DNA from: Micropterix aruncella
Taxonomy: Eukaryota; Arthropoda; Insecta; Lepidoptera; Micropterigidae
Direction of reading: 5' to 3'
Assembly: GCA_944548615.1 (NCBI GenBank)
Contig: OX155950.1
Span: 29,667,691 to 29,731,690, forward strand
Length of the DNA stretch: 64,000 nucleotides
How positions within the stretch are numbered: the first letter of the stretch is position 1; the number at the start of each line of letters is the position of its first letter. The position numbers and the translations under genes are program-made. The notes beneath the pieces were generated by a model. It worked only from the letters and a program-made list of their open reading frames with translations, had not been told where the DNA came from and ran no database searches. Positions 56,286 through 64,000 of the stretch are shown one piece after another.

Positions 56286-56694
56286 TTTTGCTCTTCATTT
56301 TGGTTCGTCGTACCTCTCTGATCATTATGTATTGAAATACAGTTCTCTTATTCTCGTTATGTTTTCCGGGTTTTGCTTCCGGTACGCAGAATACGTAAGC
56401 AATGGCAATAATCAGGCAGAATGGAGAGGATACTAGCGAGGTCTTGTTAGTAAGTTGATGGAGGCGAAATAGGGCGGGGAGTAGGCAGGGCGGGCGGCCG
56501 ATGTCGGCCGACACGCGAGCATAAAAGCCTAATGAAGTTATGTAAAGTGTGCGAAGTGGGCTCGCCAAAATAAAACTGCTGCATTGGGAGAGATTAGCCG
56601 AGTTAGCGACGTTCATGTTTAATGTCTGCTCACGCTGCCACAACGCCGCCTTCTCTTTTCTCATCCTGCTTCATCAATTCGCCATAGTCGATTT
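56286..56694. other. unique DNA, nothing recognised
   Basis: Somewhat GC-richer between 56440 and 56600. The minus-strand 144-codon frame has no known domain. Confidence 0.35.
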
Positions 56695-56815
56695 TATTAC
56701 ACGACTGCCCAACAAAAATGGAGTGTAATGTGTTCAGGGTTTATCTATGTATATTTTCCGTTTCTTTATTCCACTATATCTTCTACAGGTTCAAAACGAT
56801 TTTGCGCGTTCACAA
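56695..56815 (+). repeat. interspersed repeat E, fragment
   Basis: TTACACGACTGCCCAACAAA, then TTTCCGTTTCTTTATTCCAC, as in the inverted arms. Confidence 0.7.
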
Positions 56816-56924
56816 TACTTTCCCTCCTCGTCGGTTGGTGAGCCGGGAAAGCAAAAACATATTTTAAACTCGTTATTATAAAGGACGGTTTTATACATAT
56901 ATATGGCGAGTCTCTCCGTCCGTC

Positions 56925-57075
56925 ATCGACTGCTTCAAGCTGCCGACCGCTCGAAGCGTTCGTTACTGCTCGAGCAGTTTATGTATGCCGATCAATAGAA
57001 GATTGTAGTTCACTATGCAGTCGCAGCTTGAAGCAGTCGGGTCCTGACTGCTTCAAGCAGTCTGTGTATGGCCGG
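56925..57075. repeat. inverted-repeat element with GCTTCAAGC cores
   Basis: CGACTGCTTCAAGCTGC near 56928 pairs with GCAGCTTGAAGCAGTCG near 57026, and another GACTGCTTCAAGCAGTC palindrome lies near 57046. It looks like a small MITE-like element. Target duplications are not clear. Confidence 0.65.
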
Positions 57076-57544
57076 GTTAAGTCTTAGAGTAAATGTTTTA
57101 CGGCAAACGACTTGCGGTATGTTCGGAAACCAGCTCCATGCTTTTTATTGTGTTTCATTTATTTGTTTTAAACTATTTCAATGTTTTTTTTAATTTCCGT
57201 TGCTTTTGTAGGGATCGCCTTTTTCGAATATAATTGGCACATGCGTGCACTACGCCCGGTTTGAAACATCAAACACCGAAATGTTTCCATATAACAGTAA
57301 ACATTAATAAGCAACAAGTAAATATATAATATATAGTCATTTTTTTTTCATATAAATTAAAGTTTAGAGTCGCGCTGTCCACCATAAATTTCTCCTACCA
57401 GAGGGCGAGTTAACTAATAACTGTATAAACAAAAATATAATAAATATGTATGTACTTTTTAATTACAGCCATTAAATGAATTTCGTTTAATATTGGTAAG
57501 AATCTACTAATGATATCAGTTCAATATGTATTCTTTTTAATTAT

Positions 57545-57805
57545 GACGCACTTTTTACACGACTGCCAAAAATAAAAGGAATGTAATGTGTTTGGGGTTC
57601 ATGTATGTATGTTTTCCGTTTCTTTATTCCATTATAACTTCGAAATGCTTCAACCGGTTTAGAGGTGTGAGGTATTGTTAGAATCGTTATTTCATCCCGA
57701 GTGTCATAGGGTACCTAAACTAAACTGTCTAATCTGTCCAAATGTTCAATAAATAATTGTATAAATGTCCAAATGTCAATAAATTAAGATAAATATATCG
57801 TGTTT
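57545..57805 (+). repeat. interspersed repeat E, copy
   Basis: Colinear with 25880-26140, from CACGACTGCC to ATATATCGTGTTTAGT. It then gives way to the 3' end of the LINE. Confidence 0.75.
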
Positions 57806-60323
57806 AGTATTTATTTGTTTTTTATTTTATTTTTATTGGAATTATCAAATTAACCATTTACACTAAGTATAATATTAAAACAAATGGCAAAAACTTTCCT
57901 CTTTCATTTACTGGCTAGTGATGCCCAACTGGAATATACCCGTTCCAGGGCAAGCAATTTATATTTTTACATTTAAAACGATGGTCGAGGAAACAACCAA
58001 ACACAACAACAATAATAATTATTAAAAAACATATATAATAATAATGAATATATATAAAAATAAAAAATAATAAAAATTTCAATATTATGTAGGAAATAGA
58101 AATATTAAATACATTAGAATACACAAATACACACATGCATACATATAAACACAATATATGTTAAGTCAACTTCAACTTATTCTACTACATCGATCATGGT
58201 ATGGGTAGATAAACGCTCTTCTTGCAACAGCCATTTATTTATTTTGGTTATAAACAAATGACAATCAGGGCTGGTATTTATGTCACTGCTTAATTTATTA
58301 TAAAGTCTTGTAGCTATGAAAGAGTAGTGTCGCTGTCCGAAAGTCGTCTTCATCCTAGGTACATTCAAATTATCACTCAGGAGTTGTCTAGTGGGTTTCG
58401 TGTGCGTAATAATAAAAGATTTATTTTGTTTGGCCACGAAAACCCAACGTAGTGCAGTTTTAATAATTAATAATCTAGCATCCAAAACATGAGCCTCTTA
58501 AAAGAGTTCATTAGAAGAATATTGATATGGTTTGCGATGCATGATTTTTAAAATACATTTTTGCGCTGGGTGGCGTCAGGAGGGTTTTGCAGCACCCACC
58601 CCACCCAATTATACCATAGTTAATAAGGGTTTCATATAATGCAAAATACACTATGGTTAGCGTCCTGCGATCCAGAACACTCCTCATCTCTCTGAAAGTA
58701 CAACCAAGGGTTCTCACTTTCTTTGACACTGCATTGACTTGCTCTTCCCATCGCAATGTATTGTCAACTACAATGCCTAGGTATTTGACTGTGGGGGATC
58801 TCTTTAGTGGTGCACAATTATAAGAGGTTTCAGTGACATTTGTGAATAGTTACGTGGTGATTTACTGTTGGCTGACCCCTTTTAGTAGGGCTAAAAGTCA
58901 TAAAGCTGGTTTTACTCACGTTTAGTGTTAGTTTTGCAGTTTCTAACCAATCACGAATCCCATTCATGCCCAAATTTGCTTTTGTGAGAGTACTGTCCCA
59001 ATTTGATCCCTTAAAAATAACTACAGTGTCGTCAGCATATGAAATTATTTTTGCTGTCGGTAACTGACAAAGATCATTTATATAAGTGAGGAAAAGTATG
59101 GGTCCCAGGACGCTTCCTTGCGGAACCCCATAGGTTAGTGGTTCAGCGTCAATAGAGTGGTTAAGAATCGACACAAACTGGACTCTGTTAGTTAAATAGC
59201 TCTAAAACTATTGGAGACTGGATGACACTACGCCTATCTTTTTTAATTGTTGTGGTAACCTATTATGTGGCACCGAATCAAAGGCTTTTGCCATATTTAA
59301 AAATACTGACAAGCACTTTTCTGCCTTGTCTATGCCTTGCACAAGAAAATCCGTTAAGGCTGAGATGGCGTTTGATGTCGCTAAGCCTTCTCTACAGCTA
59401 AATTGGTTGTCTGACAGAATAGCGTTTTCTCCTAAGAATTTCATTAATCTTAAATTAGCCACCTTTACAATAATTTTCGACATTGTATTCAGTATTGAAA
59501 TAGGTCGGTAATTATCCACCTGCGGTTTTTTGTCACCCCCCTTAAAAATTGGTATTTCCCTAGCAGTTTTCAAATCGCTCGGAAATACACCACTTCTAAG
59601 GCTAACGTTGATTATATGACTGAGGGGTAGGTACGCTTATATATGACTTAGTTATTTTAATATATGGGACTCTAATTCATCATTTCCTGCTGCTGGCTTA
59701 TTCTTTAGGCTTTCGATTATCTTCGTGACTTCGGCAACATTAGTCGGTCTGAGATATAGTGAGGCCTGGTGGATACCAGTATCATTACATGAGTCAACTT
59801 CTTCATCCTAGACAATTTTTTTGGCTAACATAGGACCCACGCCACAAAAGTGTTTATTAATGTGATTTAGCACTATTTTAGTGTTATTTTGCAGGGTAAC
59901 AACTTTATCCTCGATTTGAATTTTGGACAAAGAAGATTTTTTTTTTTTTTTTCAATTTGATGCTTCTTTTATTATTTCCCATATTTTCTAAGGCTCTTCT
60001 TTCGAGTTTGAAATTTGCGTTTTGTAGTATCTTTGCTTCGTTATTTTAATTAAATTCTTACATATATTTCTATACCGCGTAATTTTATGTTTTAAAATGA
60101 GGTCATGCGGTCGCTTTTTTAAGGTAGCGTGCATTTTATCGCGTTTGTGAATACAAAAGAGTAGACCCTTAGTGATCCAAGGCTTTAGTTTTTTGTGCTT
60201 ATGTCTAATTTAAAAAGTTTCAATTGACGTATTTTTATTTACTATTTGGCCTGACGAAGTGATAAATGCCCGATATGATTCATCTGTACTATGCAGAGAG
60301 AGAACTCGAGACCAGTCGTGACT

Positions 60324-60556
60324 GTGAATGGCGATTAGCTCGGGTTGCCTACGGCAAAATGTATATAAATTTATATTTACATTTACATTTACATTTACAT
60401 AGAGCGGGGTTTACTATAGAGCTATAGCATTACTATAGAGCGGATTACTATAAAGCGGTGCACATTTACATTTATATTTACATTTATATACATTTATATA
60501 CATTTTGTATACATTTTTCCAAGGCATCCCTTAAGGGATGCCTCACATTTGAGGGG
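60324..60556. mobile_element. MITE family M1, copy 2, inside the LINE
   Basis: Matches 26906-27151 from GAATGGCGATTAGCTCGGGT onward. Its right end differs, with the palindrome GGCATCCCTTAAGGGATGCC. Removing it brings LINE residues LNYDNTL and SHDWSRVL next to each other. Confidence 0.88.
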
Positions 60557-61400
60557 TTAATGTATTATCGTAGTTAAGAGTTTTCTTTGTGAATTTATGT
60601 TTATGTTGAGCCTCCTTCCTCCCTTTCCCTACTTTAAATAATATTGTATAATGATCTGTAATAGAGTTTTGGAAGATGATCGTGGAAATCGTATTCTTAG
60701 AGCGAATCATAACATGATCAATACATATTGAATTCTCGCGTTGGCTGGACAACCTCTGGGCAGAGTCCATGTAGCATTAGAAGATTGATATATTGGGCAG
60801 CTTAGATGTTTGCCTTCCTTTCTATTGAAATATTAAGATCCCCACAGATTATTAAATTCTTTACGCTTCGATTTTCAATTAAGACCCAGTCTATTTTTTT
60901 TATAAAATTAGTGATATTGTTATTGGATGGACTCCTATATATACAGAGTAGAGTTCTATCAATATCAATTAAGAATAGTTTTAAACTGTAGACAGTTTGC
61001 TTCAGGGAGATGAATTTCTAGGACAAACATTATAACTAAAACCTTCTCGTATATACACTACCACACCATCATTCTGAGTGTGGTTTAGCGTTGTGTGGTA
61101 GCATTCATATCCAGAAATGTGTTTGTCCCTAAAGTAGTGTCCATTCCAGGTCTCGGTGAGTATTAGAATATCTAAGTCAATTTGGAGACGCTCTAATATA
61201 ATAATAAATTGATCGTAATTTTTATTGAGACTTCTAATATTTAGACATAGACACTTGACTGTATCACCCTCGGACATAATCTCTCTGCACAACAATACGT
61301 TTGGGGTGTCACTAATAAATAACTCACGGTGTATATGCGACGTCCATCGCAGAAAATACATCAGAAGGGGAAATATTTGCCTCCTTCTCCCACTTCCCCC

Positions 61401-61421
61401 CTCCCCCCCCCCCCCCCCCCC
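61401..61421. repeat. poly-C run
   Basis: About 18-20 consecutive C at the 5' border of the LINE; its exact length is likely unreliable in assembly. Confidence 0.9.
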
Positions 61422-61439
61422 ATGCCCCAAAGTGTATGT

Positions 61440-62398
61440 TGTTTAGGATTCATCTCGTCGAGCGTTGCATATCGGGCGAGATTCGCCGATGTTTTATCTG
61501 CTAGCGAGGTTGACCGAGGCACGTTTTGCTGATCTCAGTTTTGTCTCACTCTGATACCTAAATCCCACCCGGCAAAACTCGTTTCACCTCCTCGTCGTTA
61601 AATCGCACCTATTTATATCGCGCTCTCGGAATATTTGGAGCAAAACGAGCAGCGGAGCATAAATCAAATGTCTGCAGTGTTTTCAGTGTTCAAAAAGCGC
61701 AGAACCTTTGGAAGGCAAAAATACATTTATTCACATAATATAAGTTTACACTAATCTTGTACAAATCAGACTGTTTTGTAACAAATACTGCTCTCAGTGT
61801 TTTCAACATAGTGGAAAACACTTCTGGGACGCGTCTTCTAGAATGGTTTTCAAGCGGGTCATCTCATTACTCTATTATTTACTGATTATCTAACTACCAT
61901 TTTCCTAGTTTAATTAATTATTTTTCTCTCCATACTGTTTGATTATTAGAGCTTTTAGATACTTATTCCGTTTTATTCCTTTTTTTACTTATATTACTTT
62001 AATAAATGTGCGCCTAATTTACGATTTGCAACTAATATACTCGATTTTATCTTGGTACGAACTTCAGCCTCATCAGGCAGACTTTGTATACCACTTTCTT
62101 AAGCATTTCATCTCGGAAATAAATGTTTTCGTATTCTCATACTTTTATTACATCCTATTCATTCAAACCGGTTCCTTGCAGCGGCATTTTTATCTTGGCG
62201 AATAGCCAAAAATCACACGGACCCTGATGAACCACTGGAACGACGGGAGTGGGTGATATTTCACGACATCGACATCGGCTTATTAAGGGTCTACCGAAAC
62301 GAAGTAAGGCAACCTTTGAAGCGGTAGTACCTGTCCTCTATCAGGGACATGCTCATGTTATCGTTCCCGAAAACATATTGGATCTTGTGAATGATATT
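61440..62398. other. non-coding DNA, nothing recognised
   Basis: No supported coding or repeat feature; the first 250 bases are GC-richer. Confidence 0.4.
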
Positions 62399-62712
62399 GG
62401 GCCCGATTGAGTTTCTTCGTAAACTAAAATAGGAACTTAATTCAACCGAACGAGACAAAGCAATACGTTAGAACAGAATATGAAATTAACTATCGTCGAT
62501 TTTCCTGCACCAAAACTGTATGTCGAACTTACACCCGAATAAGTTTGAACACATTTCTTGCGGTGTTAGATTTAGCTCCTTATCTTCGGTGGTTAGTTTT
62601 AATGCGGTAAAGAAACAACCGTTCATTTCACATTCTGCTTTGATGTACTGTTCTGTCTCGTTCACATGAACTAATTTCCGATTTTAGTGCAAGAGAAACG
62701 GAATCGAGCCCA
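62399..62712. mobile_element. MITE family M2, copy 3
   Basis: Left end GGGCCCGATTGAGTTTCTTC; right end, reversed, TGGGCTCGATTCCGTTTCTC. Both are followed by ACTAAAATNGGAA and GAACGAGACA blocks. It shows the family's longest terminal symmetry. Confidence 0.88.
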
Positions 62713-62819
62713 TCGTTATGTTTTTAATTTTACCTCTTTATTATGAAAGTTCACAATGGGCCAGTTTATTATCTTACTACAATCTCTTACAACCAACCCA
62801 ATTATGATGTGTGTGTGCA

Positions 62820-63130
62820 CTTACTCACTTGTCAGCCAGCCGATTGACAGCGACTAACGTTTTCATCACGGGTGAAGAAGTATCTCATGCACAAGCCCTA
62901 TACACATATCCGTTCGCCGAAATTTAAAATGTAGATCGGGAGATAGAAAAGTGCAGTCGGCGATTGCAGCGGGATTGTACAGCGCAGACAGAAATGTAAT
63001 CGGTCGGTCGAATTCGAATCCTCGGCGCGACGCACCTCGCCGCGAATCGATTCGACTCAGAGGCGCGAGTCGACTCAAATTACAGACCTACAACGAGATA
63101 CAGGAGGATATGCGATCGTATTTAAAACGT
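62820..63130. other. GC-richer low-copy block
   Basis: Contains many CGA-rich words (GAATCGATTCGACTCAGAGG, GGCGCGAGTCGACTC). No frame resembles a known protein. Possibly regulatory or exonic. Confidence 0.3.
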
Positions 63131-63169
63131 ATAAATCACCCCTCCTGCACCTCCACTCGACTTAGCATC

Positions 63170-63650
63170 GTTTCTTTTACCTGCGCTCTCTTCTTTCTTC
63201 TTCTTTTTTTTCCTTTTGGCAATCCACCCAATGAGGGTGATTTCGGCCGGGTGGTTATTATTTTTTTTAATTTGGGAACTGTATTGTTAGTAGGACAGCA
63301 CTGAAACAAACAGACACAAAACATACAATAAAGGAAACAGTAGGAACTAGTATATTATGGAATGGAATAATGTTACTAAAGGGAAATCTGGTTGCGGGAG
63401 ATAAATTTACAGCGGATTTTGAGGACTTTTGGAGAGTTAAGGGAGAGGAGGTGGTCCACACACAGTGGGAATTGAATTTTGAGGGCTATAAGGTCCGAGA
63501 CGAAATTAGGATAGTCGTTGTTAAATGGGCAGTTAAAAAAGAGGTGGTCAGCAGTGCAGACTGCATGACCGCAATCGCATTGGGGGGGACGGGAGGACGT
63601 GTATCCTATAGAGGTGAGCGGGGGTGCAGCTGTGGCCAATACGCAATATG
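63170..63650 (-). mobile_element. LINE C-terminal fragment with zinc knuckle and 3' UTR
   Basis: The minus-strand frame at 63639-63376 has SIGYTSSRPPQ followed by CDCGHAVCTADHLFFNCPFN, a Cys/His knuckle at the end of a LINE ORF2. It stops at 63376. The 3' UTR runs to about 63180 and contains CACCCGGCCGAAATCACCC. Confidence 0.8.
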
Positions 63651-64000
63651 AAAATGACTGCTATTTCCTTGCTGCTAAGTGGCTGATGATGGAACCATGG
63701 CTTAGGTCGGATCCCCTGTAAGGTGGAGTACCTTTGCGCCTTGATTTTGGATGACAGACGCCACCTCTGTGTCCATTTGTGGGATAACTGTGCGCTCTCT
63801 TAATGTAGATATGTCGATATACATAAGTCGATTTGCGACGTTAGCAATTACTCGAAATTGACTTAATAGTACAGTTCTACAAACTCTACCACGATCCTGT
63901 ATTTCTAGCCCAATATTTCAACGTGAGCGTTTTAAGGCATGAACAAACTGAGCCCACGTACGCAACATACACAACGCATTATAACATGTGAACCCTTGAA
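63651..64000. other. unique DNA at window end
   Basis: No supported feature. Confidence 0.4.

Larger units (their letters stand above)
57808..61430 (-). mobile_element. near-complete LINE: endonuclease and reverse transcriptase, decayed
   Basis: Read on the minus strand. The endonuclease begins near 61270 (VKCLCLNIRSLNKNYDQF, TETWN, GVVVYIREG) and ends near 60590 (CIDHVMIRS, ITDHYTILFKV). After a MITE interruption, linker sequence with SHDWSRVLSLHSTDESYRAF leads to the reverse transcriptase: IPIFKGGDKKPQVDNYRPIS (about 59545), MAKAFDSVPH, YGVPQGSVLGPILF, and ISYADDTVV (about 59045). The C-terminal TTFGQRHYSFIATRLYNKLS lies near 58345. A-rich, AATAAA-containing sequence ends it near 57808-57845. 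Frameshifts and stops break it in several places. It is related in its tail to the LINE at 28757-29996. Jockey/CR1-like; exact clade not assigned. Confidence 0.9.

Noticed and set aside
61225..61532. Plus-strand frames opposite the LINE endonuclease
   Set aside because: They cross the poly-C run and are antisense to a clear endonuclease frame.
62866..63304. Overlapping frames of 70 and 117 codons in a GC-richer block
   Set aside because: No recognisable motif and no splice or context support; listed only as an unexplained block.

Overview
The window looks like nuclear DNA of an insect, most likely a moth or butterfly. It is strongly AT-rich, contains one spliced host gene, and is otherwise packed with decayed transposons. 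One Helitron end has the form (hairpin, then CAGCTAG followed by T) that I associate with Lepidoptera. Tc1/mariner relics, jockey/CR1-, R1- and RTE-like LINE tails, tRNA-derived SINE parts and several MITE families are all present. The order assignment is inference; no species is recognisable.

Layout. 1-1.97 kb: AT-rich DNA with a mariner relic. 1.97-10.1 kb: a minus-strand gene for a secreted or surface-anchored leucine-rich-repeat protein. Six coding exons join in frame to 394 residues, and a probable 5' untranslated exon lies near 9.9-10.1 kb. Its introns hold a foldback MITE, a SINE head, a LINE tail and a mariner element with both terminal repeats and TA target sites. 9.1-16 kb: non-autonomous elements and short tandem repeats. 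17.4-23.2 kb: four LINE fragments.

24.7-35.9 kb: the largest structure in the window. Two arms of about 3.3-3.6 kb (25452-30317 and 32590-35890) are reverse complements, roughly 90% alike by eye, and are separated by a 2.3 kb spacer that carries a Helitron end and an RTE tail. A LINE and a MITE sit only in the left arm, each with target-site duplications and a matching empty site in the right arm. The inverted duplication is therefore older than both insertions. A 750 bp (TA)n tract abuts the left arm, while the right arm has only a few TA units at the same place.

36-50.8 kb: paired MITEs, a duplicated SINE/RTE composite, a LINE tail with an internal 207 bp duplication, mariner and Tc1 relics, and a 950 bp (TA)n tract abutting the Tc1 element. 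50.8-55 kb: mostly low-copy DNA with a CpG-rich promoter-like island and a possible non-coding first exon, which suggests a neighbouring gene. 55-64 kb: LINE fragments, including a nearly complete endonuclease plus reverse-transcriptase LINE interrupted by a MITE.

Only the LRR gene can be called as a functional host gene. No transposon ORF is intact. I found no CRISPR array, operon, rRNA gene or convincing intact tRNA gene, and nothing that amounts to a new coordinated biological system.
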